This document shows positions 1-11,134 of a stretch of DNA of 64,000 nt, piece after piece. A program made the position numbers and the translations under genes. Source of the stretch: Sphaeramia orbicularis (taxonomy: Eukaryota > Chordata > Actinopteri > Kurtiformes > Apogonidae); the NCBI RefSeq assembly GCF_902148855.1, contig NC_043978.1, positions 41,022,609 to 41,086,608 on the forward strand, written 5' to 3'. The notes beneath the pieces were generated by a model. The model made no database searches. It saw only the letters and a program-made list of their open reading frames with translations, and had not been told where the DNA came from. Numbering within the stretch: the stretch's first letter is position 1; every line of letters begins with the position of its first letter.

Positions 1-755
1 TGCTGTCATCAGGATGTAGATACAGTCTGCCCAGGTGCAGGACAAACAGACTGAAGAACTCATTTATACCTGTTTCCATTGGCCTTTTTAATAGTATTAC
101 ATAACACTCTGTCCCTCTATGTATTTTTTTTTTTTTTTTTTCATTTTTTATTAGTGTGTGTATGGATTGTTGTTTTTACCTCCGCCAAAGAGGTTATGGT
201 TTTACTGGCGTTGGTTTGTCTGTTTGTTTGTCTTTGTGCAAGATAACTCAAAAAGTTATGGACGGATTTGGATGAAAATTTCAGGAAATGTTGATACTAG
301 CACAAGGAACAAATGATTAAATTTTGGTGGTGATTGGAGGTGGGGGGGTGGGGGGCCACGGGGGCCCACTGATCTGTCTTGGCAGAGGTCTGCGCTCTCC
401 GAGTGCTTTTCTAGAAAAGGGAGCGCAGACCTCCGCCAAGGCAGATCAATGGGCCCCCGTGGCCCCCCCACCCCCAATCACAACCAAAATTCAATCATTT
501 TTTTCCTCGTGCCAGTATTAACATTTCTTGAAAATTTCATCTAAATCCATTCATAACTTTTTGAGTTATCTTGCACACGGACAGACAGACAGACAAACAA
601 ACAAACATCGGGGGGGGGGGGGGGGGGGGGGGGGCACTGATCTGCCTTGGTGGAAGTCTGTGCTCTCTGAGTGCTTTTCTAGTTTTTTATGTTTGACTTA
701 CTGCTGGGTGTAAAATGAATTGCCCTTTGGGGATAATTAAGTACCCCTCAAACCT
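1..755 (+). repeat. LINE 3-prime end, split by a MITE
   Basis: This is the tail of a CR1/L2-like non-LTR retrotransposon entering from the left edge. It holds the last codons of the reverse-transcriptase ORF and a 3-prime UTR ending in a run like AATTGCCCTTTGGGGATAAT, typical of fish CR1/L2-type LINEs. The tail is interrupted at 178-682 by a foldback MITE. The same LINE tail without the MITE lies at 41101-41352 and shows the empty site. A second copy, split in the same way, is at 4950-6005. Clade assignment is from the C-terminal and tail character only. Confidence 0.6.
178..682. repeat. Foldback MITE (two inverted halves) with a poly-G tract
   Basis: A non-coding element starts ACCTCCGCCAAAGAGGTTAT and ends GAGTGCTTTTCTAG. 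Its middle is an inverted repeat around 395-425, where the same gcgctctccgagtgc and gcagacctccgcc segments face each other. The family recurs at 5445-5935, 61693-62263 and 63337-63711, with partial copies at 24340-24485 and 47000-47155. An uninterrupted run of 25 G lies at 610-634. Open frames in it are by-products of the inverted repeat and G-rich tracts. Confidence 0.7.
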
Positions 756-864
756 TCTCTACAAGTTTATTATTCACAGTAGAACATAAGCTTCTAATGA
801 TACCATTCTCTTTTCTTCCTCAGCGTAAGTGTAGTTTCAAAGAGACATGGCCAACCCTAAAAGG

Positions 865-1074
865 TTAATACATGCCTGAGCAGAGCACTGGTCTCTGTGA
901 CTTTATTACAGTATGATTGTCCAAAGACATGAGAATTTCTTTCTCAGTGCACAGGAGCATGAATGCCTCAAGTTCCTTTTGGGTCAAAGTGTTCCTGAGT
1001 CTGTTTTTAATTAATTTGACTGTTGAGAAACTTCTCTCACTGGCTACGTGTGTGATAGAAAGTGTTAATAGCAA
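865..1074 (-). pseudogene. hAT transposase C-terminal (dimerisation domain) relic
   Basis: A 69-codon open stretch carries the hAT C-terminal dimerisation signature ASERSFSTVKLIKN, then a helical segment (LRNTLTQKELEAFMLL). Only this end of the transposase is visible, with no BED finger or catalytic region nearby, so it is a fragment. A near-identical copy at 6108-6317 shows it was duplicated together with the neighbouring transporter. It lies on the same strand, about 600 bp downstream of the transporter stop. Confidence 0.7.
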
Positions 1075-1686
1075 CTTGTAGAGATGTGAAAAACGACAAG
1101 GTTGTCACAGGGTTTGTATATAGAGAATGAAAAAAAATTTTTTTTTTTCAGATATTATTTGTCTATTTTTACAATATTTATTACAACTCACAATTATGGA
1201 TTTACACAGCAAACTCAGACATCAGTAATAAAAAATTGCAAAAAATGATTACTTCTTACTTTTTTCCCTTGCTAGAGTGTCACAATCATAGGAAAAGCCT
1301 GGTGCTGATGTTCCATATTCATACATTACTTTTAAAGATGGAAGCTGTCACTTTAAATGAAAGTCAGGATAAATAGGTCAACCAACATGAAGTAATTACA
1401 AATTTATTTCAAAATAATTTACTCTGCCGGTTTGACTAAAAAAATCAGTATAAAGTAGACAGTGCATAAATAGGCACTAGTACATATCAGATTGTGACAT
1501 TCAAGTATAGAAATAAGGTACGAATGCTTCCTGAGGCACTTTTTCGACAGACAGAAAAAGTGGGAGGTAACACTGATTAGCTACTGCATGTAACCTGTAA
1601 TGTCTAATACAAGAGGAGCAAACTACGCATACTTAAAACAGCAGATGTGAAAGGCTGGGCTTGTATTTAGTTTTTAGTTTACAAAA

Positions 1687-4435
1687 TCACAGGTTTTTTT
1701 CTGCCGGGGCGACTTCGAGGAACAGCTGCAGGAACACTGTCAGCTTGGTCAATAGGCCTGGGCACAGCTTGTAATGGATAAATGGCACATAGACTATAAC
1801 TCCACTGAAGATAAATAAAGCCACATACAGATATTCAATCTGAGGACTGTCTATGATGGGGGCCAGCACAAGGAATATCGCAGCAATAAGGACCAGTATA
1901 GGGAGTATGATGGGAACCTGTGGAGAGAGAGGAAAACAAGCTGATTCTCATTTGATGGTATAAATAAATGTTTGTGATGATTGTCTTTTGAGCATGTGTA
2001 CTAACGGTGTACGGCCTGGGAAGCTCTGGTTTCTTAATCCTGAGATACAGGAGTCCAGACAGAGTGATGGCATAGAAAAACCAAGTTGTGAAGCTGCCAA
2101 TGGGAATGATATGAAATGTTAAAAAAACACAAGCACTTTGAGTGCAAGAAATGGATGATGCAGACCTAGTTTTCACCTGATGTAGTTGACAATGCTCTGG
2201 AAGTCCCCAGGGATCAGCACCACCAGGGAAATGATGGTGGTGAAGATCAGCGCTGGAGACGGCGTCAGTCTGTGCACGTGAGCCATAGCGAGAATTTCTG
2301 GCTATAAAACAAACAGGTGGAAGGATGAAACTTCAGCTTTGTATCAGTGTTCCATGTTTCAGAAGGTATTTTGATTCTCACCATGTGTCCCTCTCTGGCA
2401 GCAACAAAGCACATACGGCTGACACCGAAAAGTGACCCGTTCAGTGAACCAAAAGCAGACAGAGCTGCAGCCACAGACATGATCCAGCCCCAACTTCCTA
2501 ACACCTTGTTCCTGTAAGAAAGTTCCCACAGAGACTGAACCAGAATCCTCCTCTGAGCTTACAGATCACTAATTTAAAGACACAAATTTAGAGAATATCT
2601 GTCTTATCTTGTGCACTTGTTAGTAGGGAGTCAAACTGCTTTCTTCCTGTTCAGTGACTCAGATTAATGCCCCTTAAATAACATCAGTCTCTATGTAACA
2701 TGTACTGTATGTGACATGGAGATGAGATAATGTCGGTCTTACCCCCATGTAACTGCTACTGCATTGGACGACATGAGCTCAGTGGGTGTCATTACTGTGA
2801 GGTAGCTCACATTCACCAGCAGATACAAACCAGTCACCAAGGATATGGCGATCACAACAGCTCTGGGAAGATTCACCTGAGGATAAAAAAAACATTTTAC
2901 ATTACAGCTCAGTAATGTCATGGTAGTAGTGGAATAACAGTTTGGGAACACAGGGGTAATAATAAAGTAATACCAGGTAATTACTAAAGAAATAACTATG
3001 TAATGACTCCTGTAATAATCAAACATTCTTCAACATAAAAATGTTTGAAATATTTACTTTAGTCAAATAGAAACAAGATGTTTTGCCTTTAACAGTCTGA
3101 TTCATTGGTGTTTCCTAGAAACCGCCAAACATGAAAAGGATTCACGTTGTGTACATCTATGATCTCATTACTAAATGAAAAAATCAGATCCTTCACTACA
3201 AAATAAAAGCACCAGCATTTTGTAAAATGGAATATACTTCTAACTAAAAGAAAATAAAATTGCGCAAAATTAAGATCAGATTATGTATTCATACACAAAT
3301 GTTTATCACTGTATAAATCACTCATTATAATGCATGCATTATTATGTATCATCATCTCAGTTGGATTGAACTGCAAAGGCAGCAATGCAACCTTGATTTT
3401 CTTATTATCACACCTATATTGTCCCTGTTGGTCTTAACACTGACAGCCCTGAATGTTTATTTCATGGCCCATGTATCTTTACTAACAGTTTAATGGTTTT
3501 ATCAATTATCTATCAAATTAAAATTCTGAACCAGCATTCAGTCTGCAGAGAGACAAGGAGCTTTTTCCATAGACAAAATGCGACACCAATATACAAGATA
3601 TCTAATTTTATCATTGCTTATAGATTGCAGAAACTTTAACAAAACACTTTGTGTCATTATTTGATTAGTACATAATATTGTTTGCAAAAGTGCAGGATTC
3701 ATCTTTTTACAAACTCACCTCTGGTCTCTTCAACTCTTCAGTGACATAATTCAGGTTGTACCAGCCAGCATAAGACCAGAGTCCTTGATAAAAAGCCATC
3801 CCTATAGTGTTTAAAGAATACTGAGTGCCTTTAAATGCATTTTCAGCATTCAAATTTTCCACAATCACCCTGGTGCTCTGTGTGACCTCCACTATGCCTC
3901 CAATTACAATGGCTGCTAAAGCCAGAATCTTTGCCATCAAGAAGATCACTTGTATCCTGACAGCGATGCGGACATTCAGACTGTTGACTATGGCAACCAC
4001 CAATATACTCACAGCCGCAACACACTTCACTATCAGCTGAGGAGGATGGCAGCCTGGGTAAAAGGGTGCCAAGACATACTCTGAAATGCTAATTGCCATC
4101 GCCGCAGTACTAAAAGGCTTCCCAACCAGGATAAAAGTGATTGCTGCAAAAAAGGCAGGGAATGAACCATAGATCCTCAGTATGTAGATGAAGTCAGCAC
4201 CAGATTCATAGAAAATTGTCCCAAGCTCAGCATAAGACAATGCAGCAAACATAGCAACCACTCCTGTCACAGCCCAGATAAGCAGACTGGCTCCAGGACT
4301 TCCCGCGTAGCCCATCACAAACTGTGGGGACATGAATATCCCAGATCCGATCATAGTTCCAGAAATTAGGGCAACACCACCAATCAGCCCTATTTCCCGT
4401 TTAATTTTCAAGGCCTGAGGTTGTTTGTCATCCAT
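1687..4435 (-). CDS. slc7a9-like: b(0,+)AT-like amino acid transporter, gene A (type I first exon, 6 exons)
   Basis: This light chain of a heteromeric amino acid exchanger is expected at the apical membrane, disulfide-linked to rBAT (SLC3A1). The coding exons are 4435-3719, 2876-2743, 2511-2382, 2301-2177, 2093-2006 and 1917-1687, totalling 474 residues (human SLC7A9 has 487). Every junction has GT/AG. The start is the ATG in a strong context (gtgaccATGG). Exon 1 covers TM1-TM6 with the unwound TM1 motif GSGIF (30-34), Cys129 matching the cysteine that bonds rBAT, and [12 protein letters not shown] in TM6. TM6 has Ala223 where human b(0,+)AT has Asp233. Exon 3 keeps AREGHM, and the C-terminus EVAPAE resembles the family VPPE motif. 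A possible polyadenylation signal is at 1403-1408. The first exon resembles gene D more than B, C or E. SLC7A15 (ArpAT) is an alternative family name. The frame is intact. Confidence 0.9.
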
Positions 4436-4441
4436 GGTCAC

Positions 4442-4949
4442 AGAGATTAAGCTGCACAGGACGAAGACACTGCTCTACTCCTATACAGTGGACAAACATG
4501 AATAAAGTAACCACACACCTGAACAACAGGTAATAAAAACATCTAATGTAGGCAGGGCTGGAGTGGGACTCATTTTCAGCCCTGGAGTTTCATATCTCAG
4601 ACCAGCCCACTTTAGATCATAACCTATATGTACTTATAACCTTACATGTGAAGTCTAAAATAGTGGACTGTTCTCAGTAGCCTTGTAATTCAGTGTATTT
4701 TTCTAAAATATTTCCAATTCAGTGCAAGGGTTGCTTCACAATGTACATTTACTTCAATATGAGTGCACATCTCCAGCATTATTCTTTACAACACAACATC
4801 CTTGTCAACAATATCAGAATCTATATTCTGTTCAAATAATTGTTTACAGATATCCAAACCTCAAATTAAATAAAAGAATAAATAGAATAAAATAGCCAAT
4901 TAGTGTTCATAGACATGTAATCCTTACAAATAAAGAACAAAATAATTAT
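4442..4949. other. Gene A 5-prime flank, no gene seen
   Basis: The first 100 bp upstream of the gene A start resemble the flank of genes B, C and E. The sequence then switches near 4530 to a version shared only with gene D (39780-40224). No open frame, TATA box or repeat end stands out. Confidence 0.5.
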
Positions 4950-6005
4950 TGCATTGTTCCCTTTGTTCAAAGACCCACCAGCGGATACACTTTTATCGGA
5001 AGCTTCGAAGTTTTAATGTTGACTTGATTTTTTTATGAAAATGTTTTGTTCTTTTTTTTTTTATTGTGCCTGTTTTAACGATTTCCTTTATCTGCAGGTT
5101 TGGGTCACAAACTTTTAAAAATAAAAAACGCCTGGAACACATTGTACGGGTGTACAACAATATTGCAGACATAAACCTCCAGGAGTATTCCTCCTTCTAC
5201 AGAGTGAGGGTGGTAAAAAAGGCCGATCAGTCACTTCAGACAGCAGTCGCCCTCTGTCTGCTGAATACAAAATGCTGTCATCAGGATGTAGATACAGTCT
5301 GCCCAGGTGCAGGACAAACAGACTGAAGAACTCATTTATACCTGTTTCCATTGGCCTTTTTAATAGTATTACATAACACTCTGTCCCTCTATGTATTTTT
5401 TTCTTTTTCATTTTTTAATAGTGTGTGTATGGATTATTGTTTTTACCTCCGCCAAGGAGGTTATGTTTTTACTGGCGTTGGTTTGTCTGTTTGTTTGTCT
5501 GTGTGCAAGATAACTCAAAAAGTTATGGATGGATTTGGATGAAAATTTCAGGAAATGTTGATACTAGCACAAGGAACAAATGATTAAATTTTGGTGGTGA
5601 TTGGAGGTGGGGGGTGGGGGCGCCACAGGGGCCCACTGATCTGTCTTGGCAGAGGTCTGCGCTCTCCGAGTGCTTTTCTAGAAAAGGGAGCGCAGACCTC
5701 CGCCAAGGCAGATCAGTGGGCCCCCGCGGCCCCCCCACCCCCGATCACAACTAAAAGTGAATCATTTTTTCCTTGTGCCAGTATTAACATTTCTTGAAAT
5801 TTTCATCTAAATCCATTCATAACTTTTTGAGTTATCTTGCACACGGACGGACAGACAGACAAACATCGGGGGGGGGGCACTGATCTGCCTTGGTGGAGGT
5901 CTGTGCTCTCTGAGTGCTTTTCTAGTTTTTTATGTTTGACTTACTGCTGGGTGTAAAATGAATTGCCCTTTGGGGATAATTAAGTACACCTCAAACCTTT
6001 TCTAC
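4950..6005 (+). repeat. LINE 3-prime end (CR1/L2-like), split by a MITE
   Basis: This is the C-terminal part of a LINE ORF2, read in shifting frames: a segment like CSKTHQRIHFYRKL, then RLEHIVRVYN and the SAEYKML region, followed by a 3-prime UTR ending in AATTGCCCTTTGGGGATAAT at about 5960-5980. A MITE occupies 5445-5935. The reading frame is broken, so the copy is dead. It is homologous to 40225-41352, which carries a different insertion. Confidence 0.65.
5445..5935. repeat. Foldback MITE inserted in the LINE tail
   Basis: Same family and same insertion point as 178-682, so it was copied by the A/B tandem duplication. The outer ends are ACCTCCGCCAAGGAGG and GAGTGCTTTTCTAG, with an internal inverted repeat at about 5650-5720. 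The G run is much shorter here (about 9). Confidence 0.7.
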
Positions 6006-6107
6006 AAGTTTATTATTCACAGTAGAACATAAGCTTCTAATGATACCATTCTCTTTTCTTCCTCAGCGTAAGTGTAGTTTCAAAGAGACATGGCCAACCC
6101 TAAAAGG

Positions 6108-6317
6108 TTAATACATGCCTGAGCAGAGCACTGGTCTCTGTGACTTTATTACAGTATGATTGTCCAAAGACATGAGAATTTCTTTCTCAGTGCACAGGAG
6201 CATGAATGCCTCAAGTTTCTTTTGGGTCAAAGTGTTCCTGAGTCTGTTTTTAATTAATTTGACTGTTGAGAAACTTCTCTCACTGGCTACATGTGTGATG
6301 GAAAGTGTTAATAGCAA
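6108..6317 (-). pseudogene. hAT transposase C-terminal relic, second copy
   Basis: This is the duplicate of 865-1074, with the same ASERSFSTVKLIKN signature and few differences. It sits at the same distance downstream of gene B as the first copy does from gene A, and marks the A/B tandem repeat of about 5.25 kb. Confidence 0.7.
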
Positions 6318-6937
6318 CTTGTAGAGATGTGAAAAACGACAAGGTTGTCACAGGGTTTGTATATAGAGAATGAAAAAAAAAATAAAAATAAAAAAAATTT
6401 CAGATATTATTTGTCTATTTTTACAATATTTATTACAACTCACAATTATAGATTTAGACAGCAAACTCAGACATCAGTAATAAAAAATGCAAAAAATGAT
6501 TACTTCTTACTTTTTTCCCTTGCTAGAGTGTCACAATCATAGATAAAGCCTGGTGCTGATGTTTCATATTCATACATTACTTGTAAAGATGGAAGCTGTC
6601 ACTTTAAATGAAAGTCAGGATAAATAGGTCAACCAACATGAAGTAATTACAAATTTATTTCAAAATAATTTACTCTTCCGGTTTGACTAAAAAAATCAGT
6701 ATAAAGTAGACAGTGCATAAATAGGCACTAGTACATATCAGATTGTGACATTCGAGTATAGAAATAAGGTACGAATGCTTCCTGAGGCACTTTTTCGACA
6801 GACAGAAAAAGTGGGAGGTAACACTGATTAGCTACTGCATGTAACCTGTAATGTCTAATACAAGAGGAGCAAACTACACATACTTAAAACAGCAGATGTG
6901 AAAGGCTGGGCTTGTATTTAATTTTTAGTTTACAAAA

Positions 6938-8125
6938 TCACAGGTTTTTTTCTGCCAGGGCGACTTTGAGGAGCAGCTGCAAGAACACTGTCAGCTTGGT
7001 CAACAGGCCTGGGCACAGCTTGTAATGGATGAACGGCACATAGACTATAACTCCACTGAAGATAAATAAAGCCACATACAGATATTCAATCTGAGGACTG
7101 TCTATGATGGGGGCCAGCACAAGGAATATCGCAGCAATAAGGACCAGTATAGGGAGTATGATGGGAACCTGTGGAGAGAGAGGAAAACAAGCTGATTCTC
7201 ATTTGATGGTATAAATAAATGTTTGTGATGATTGTCTTTTGAGCATGTGTACTAACGGTGTACGGCCTGGGAAGCTCTGGTTTCTTAATCTTGAGATACA
7301 GGAGTCCAGACAGAGTGATGGCATAGAAAAACCAAGCTGTGAAGCTGCCAATGGGAATGAAATGAAATGTTAAATGAACACAAGCACTTTGAGTGCAAGA
7401 AATGGATGATGCAGACCTAGTTTTCACCTGAAGTAGTTGACAATGCTCTGGAAGTCCCCAGGGATCAGCACCACCAGGGAAATGATGGTGGTGAAGATCA
7501 GCGCTGGAGACGGCGTCAGTCTGTGCACGTGAGCCATAGCGAGAATTTCTGGCTATAAAACAAACAGGTGGAAGGATGAAACTTCAGCTTTGTATCAGTG
7601 TTCCATGTTTCAGAAGGTATTTTGATTCTCACCATGTGTCCCTCTCTGGCAGCAACAAAGCACATACGGCTGCCACCGAAAAATGTCCCGTTCAGTGAAC
7701 CAAAAGCAGACAGAGCTGCAGCCACAGACATGATCCAGCCCCAACTTCCTAACACCTTGTTCCTGTAAGAAAGTTCCCACAGAGACTGAACCAGAATCCT
7801 CCTCTGAGCTTACAGATCACTAATTTAAAGACACAAATTTAGAGAATATCTGTCTTATCTTGTGCACTTGTTAGTAGGGAGTCAAACTGCTTTCTTCCTG
7901 TTCAGTGACTCAGATTAATGCCCCTTAAATAACATCAGTCTCTATGTAACATGTACTATGTGACATGGAGATGAAATAATGTCGGTCTTACCCCCATGTA
8001 ACTGCTACTGCATTGGACGACATGAGCTCAGTGGGTGTCATTACTGTGAGGTAGCTCACATTCACCAGCAGATACAAACCAGTCACCAAGGATATGGCGA
8101 TCACAACAGCTCTGGGAAGATTCAC
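6938..8125 (-). CDS. slc7a9-like: b(0,+)AT-like transporter B, shared exons 2-6 (TM7-TM12)
   Basis: The five 3-prime exons at 8125-7992, 7762-7633, 7552-7428, 7344-7257 and 7168-6938 all keep frame and GT/AG junctions. They begin with VNLPRAVV (TM7) and end with [11 protein letters not shown]. The adjacent type I first exon (8923-9639) carries a stop, so these exons make sense only if joined to the intact type II first exon at 13361-14083 across a 5,235-bp intron, or if the gene is dying. Two changes at the extreme C-terminus point to relaxed constraint: Glu to Lys, and Pro to Leu in the VPPE-like motif that is important for trafficking in human b(0,+)AT. A possible polyadenylation signal is at 6654-6659. 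Exon 3 has a unique TFFGGSRM version. Confidence 0.75.
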
Positions 8126-8922
8126 CTGAGGATAAAAAAAAACATTTTACATTACAGCTCAGTAATGTCATGGTAATAGTGGAGTAATAGTTTGGGAACA
8201 CATGGGTAATAATGTAGTAATACTAGATAATTACCAAAGAAATAACTATGTAATGACTCCTGTAATAATCAAAAATTCTTCAACATAAAAATGTTTGAAA
8301 CATTTACTTTAGTCAAATAGAAACAAGATGTTTTGCCTTTAACAGTCTGATTCATTGGTGTTACCTAGAAACCGCCAAACATGAAAAGGATTCACGTTGT
8401 GTACGTCTATGATCTCATTACTAAATGAAAAAAATCAGATCCTTCACCATAAAATAACATAAGATTTTGCAAAATTAAGATCAGATTATGTATTTATACA
8501 CAAATGTTTATCACTGTATAAATCACTCATTATAATGCATGCATTATTATGTATCATCATCTCAGTTGGATTAAACTGCAAAGGCAGCGATGCAACCTTG
8601 ATTTTCTTATTATCACACCTATATTGTTCCTGTTGGTCTTAACACTGACAGCCCTGAATGTTTATTTCATGGCCCATGTATTTTTACTAACAGTTTAATG
8701 GTTTTATCACTTATGTATCAAATTAAATTCTGAACCAGCATTCAGTCTGCAGAGAGACAAGGAGCTTTTTCCATAGACAAAATGCAACACCAATATACAA
8801 GATATCTAATTTTATCATTGCTTATAGATTGCAGAAACTTTAACAAATACTTTGTGTCATTATTTCATTGTCTACGTAATATTTTTTGCAAAAGTGCAGG
8901 ATTCATCTTTTTACAAACTCAC

Positions 8923-9639
8923 CTCTGGTCTCTTCAACTCTTCAGTGACATAATTCAGGTTGTACCAGCCAGCATAAGACCAGAGTCCTTGATAAAAAGC
9001 CATCCCTATAGTGTTTAAAGAATACTGAGTGCCTTTAAATGCATTTTCAGCATTCAAATTTTCCACAATCACCCTGGTGCTGTGTGTGACCTCCACTATG
9101 CCTCCAATTACAATGGCTGCTAAAGCCAGAATCTTTGCCATCAAGAAGATCACTTGTATCCTGACAGCGATGCGGACATTCAGACTGTTGACTATGGCAA
9201 CCACCAATATACTCACAGCCGCAACACACTTCACTATCAGCTGAGGAGGATGGCAGCCTGGGTAAAAGGGTGCCAAGACATACTCTGAAATGCTAATTGC
9301 CGTCGCCGCAGCACCAGTAGGCTTCCCAACCAGGATAAAAGTAAATGCTGCAAAAAAGGCAGGGAATGAACCATAGATCCTCAGTATGTAGATAAAGTCA
9401 GCACCAGATTCACAGATGATTGTCCCAAGCTCAGCATAAGACAGTGCAGCAAATATAGAAACCACTCCTGTCACAGCCCAGATAAGCAGACTGGCTCCAG
9501 GACTTCACGCGTAGCTCATTACAAACTGTGGGGACATGAATATCCCAGATCCGATCATAGTTCCAGAAATTAGGGCAACACCACCAATCAGCCCCATTTC
9601 CCGTTTAATTTTCAAGGCCTGAGGTTGTTTGTCACCCAT
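8923..9639 (-). pseudogene. slc7a9-like: Type I first exon of transporter B, with a premature stop
   Basis: This 717-nt exon is colinear with the type I first exons of genes C and E (TM1-TM6, [11 protein letters not shown] subtype). At codon 45 the Gly before SPGAS is replaced by TGA (9505-9507). All other codons are open, and the ATG context and the GAG|GTGAGT donor are intact, so the lesion is recent, or it is polymorphic or an error. Like types C and E it has Ala in TM6 in place of Asp. A 33-codon in-frame upstream extension, also present in C and E, reaches an ATG at 9738. As it stands, a transcript starting here could give only a 44-residue peptide from the usual ATG. Confidence 0.85.
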
Positions 9640-9739
9640 GGTCACAGAGATTAAGCTGCACAGGACGAAGACACTGCTCTGCTCTGATACAGAGGACAAA
9701 CATGAATAAAGTAACCACACACCTGAACAACAGGTCATC

Positions 9740-10580
9740 TTATAACTTGTTATCTGGACGTGACATTCAACCGTTCCTTTCTGTTATTCTAGGACTAATG
9801 CAAAATAGCTCTAGTCATTATGTAACTTTTCCTTAATTTAGTGACTGATTTATAAACTGTGTCACTTGTAGCTTTAACCATACAACAGTACCCGAATTAT
9901 CTTAAATGAACTCAGCCATAAATATCTACTGCAATGATGCACAGCATAGATGTGATGTGGATACAATAATACTAAAATAACAGTACAATTGTACTGCACA
10001 ATGACTGCATTTACTTTTTAAGAGCTACTTTCCTGCATGTTTTAGATGTTTCCCTCTTCCAACATGCCTGAATCAAATGAGAAGCCTATCATCAAACTCT
10101 GCAGAAGCGTGATAACGACTGTCAAGTGTGCTGGACGAGGGAAACATCTAAAACATGAAGGACAGAAGCTCTTGAGGACCAGGGTTGGTGACCCCTGATT
10201 TAACACATTAAGATCCAAACAGTCGCAGACGACCAAAACCATCTACTGATATAAAATGTTTAATACCTGTTGATCTACTAATCCTATCAATACATGTAAA
10301 TAATTGTGGAAAATGCAGTTTTTCATCTTTTCATGGTCATCAGATATGACCCATTTGGACATTCAGAGGCTCCGTAGTGAATGTGGAAACACCATCGTCT
10401 TCTGCAACATTGATTCACCAGTAAAACCCATGGAGTTGGATCAATGACAGTGGATGGGGATGCTTGTTTTTACATTCAGATATTGATATCTTAAATGTAA
10501 ATAAATACAGGAAGATACATGATGTTCACTAAAAGAAACACAAAATACAGAGGATAATATTATAATAACTGATGGTAAAT
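9740..10580. other. Intergenic/intronic spacer upstream of B (S1 block)
   Basis: Low-complexity AT-rich spacer shared almost base for base with 29004-29840 and 51662-52490. It contains the MITE at 10028-10197 and nothing else recognisable. If the type II exon splices to exons 2-6, this is intron. Confidence 0.5.
10028..10197. repeat. Short palindromic fish MITE
   Basis: The sequence has inverted arms (tgttttagatgtttccctc facing gagggaaacatctaaaaca) and ends in gaggaccagggttggtgacc, a form common in teleost genomes. It is present at the same point in all three blocks (29292-29461 and 51946-52111), so it predates the block duplication. Confidence 0.55.
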
Positions 10581-11134
10581 GCCCCACGTGGAGGAGTTCA
10601 AGTATCTTGGGGTCTTGTTCAAGAGTGAGGGAAGGATCAAGTGTGAGATTGACAGACGGATCAGTGCAGCGGCTGCAGTGATGCAGTCACTGTATCGGTC
10701 GGTTGTGGTAAAGAAGGAGCTGAGCTGAGAGGTGAAGTTCTCAATTTACCGGTCAATCTACATTCCGACCCTCACCTCTGGTCATGAGCTTTGGGTCATG
10801 ACTGAAAGGACAAGATCTCGGATTCAAGCTGTCGAAATGAGTTTCCTACGTAGGGTGGCTGGGCGCACCCTTAGGGATAGGGTGAGGAGCTCAGTCACCA
10901 GGGAGGAGCTTGGAGTAGAGCTGCTGCTCCTCCACATCAAGAGGGGCCAGCTGAGGTGGCTCGGGCATCTGTTTCGGATGCCCCCTGGACACCTCCCTGG
11001 GGAGGTGTTCCAGGCACCAGGGTCCCCCCGGAAGGGCTGGAGGAGGTGTCTGGGGAGAGGGAAGTCTGGCCATCCCTGTTAAGATTGTTGCCCCCGTGAC
11101 CCGGCCCCGGATAATGGATGGATGGATGGATGGG
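10581..11134 (+). repeat. LINE 3-prime fragment unique to block S1
   Basis: A 5-prime-truncated non-LTR retrotransposon encodes the C-terminal part of its reverse transcriptase protein (motifs SGHELWVMTE, IQAVEMSFLRRVAG, LRWLGHLFRMPP). It ends in a GGATGG simple-repeat tail at about 11113-11132. It is bracketed by a 7-bp duplication GGTAAAT at 10574-10580 and 11135-11141. Blocks S2 (near 29842) and S3 (near 52490) have the empty site with one GGTAAAT, so it inserted after the blocks separated. A stop is visible near its start and the coding part ends early, so it is a dead copy. Confidence 0.85.

Noticed and set aside
2730-2915. Plus-strand 61-codon frame opposite exon 2, repeated in all copies
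   Set aside because: Antisense of exon 2. Its length varies only with the intron A run.
3825-4040. Plus-strand frames opposite transporter exon 1 (also at 9029, 28293, 39095, 50942 and opposite the type II exons)
   Set aside because: They repeat in every copy only because they are antisense shadows of a conserved exon. They have no start context and no family resemblance.
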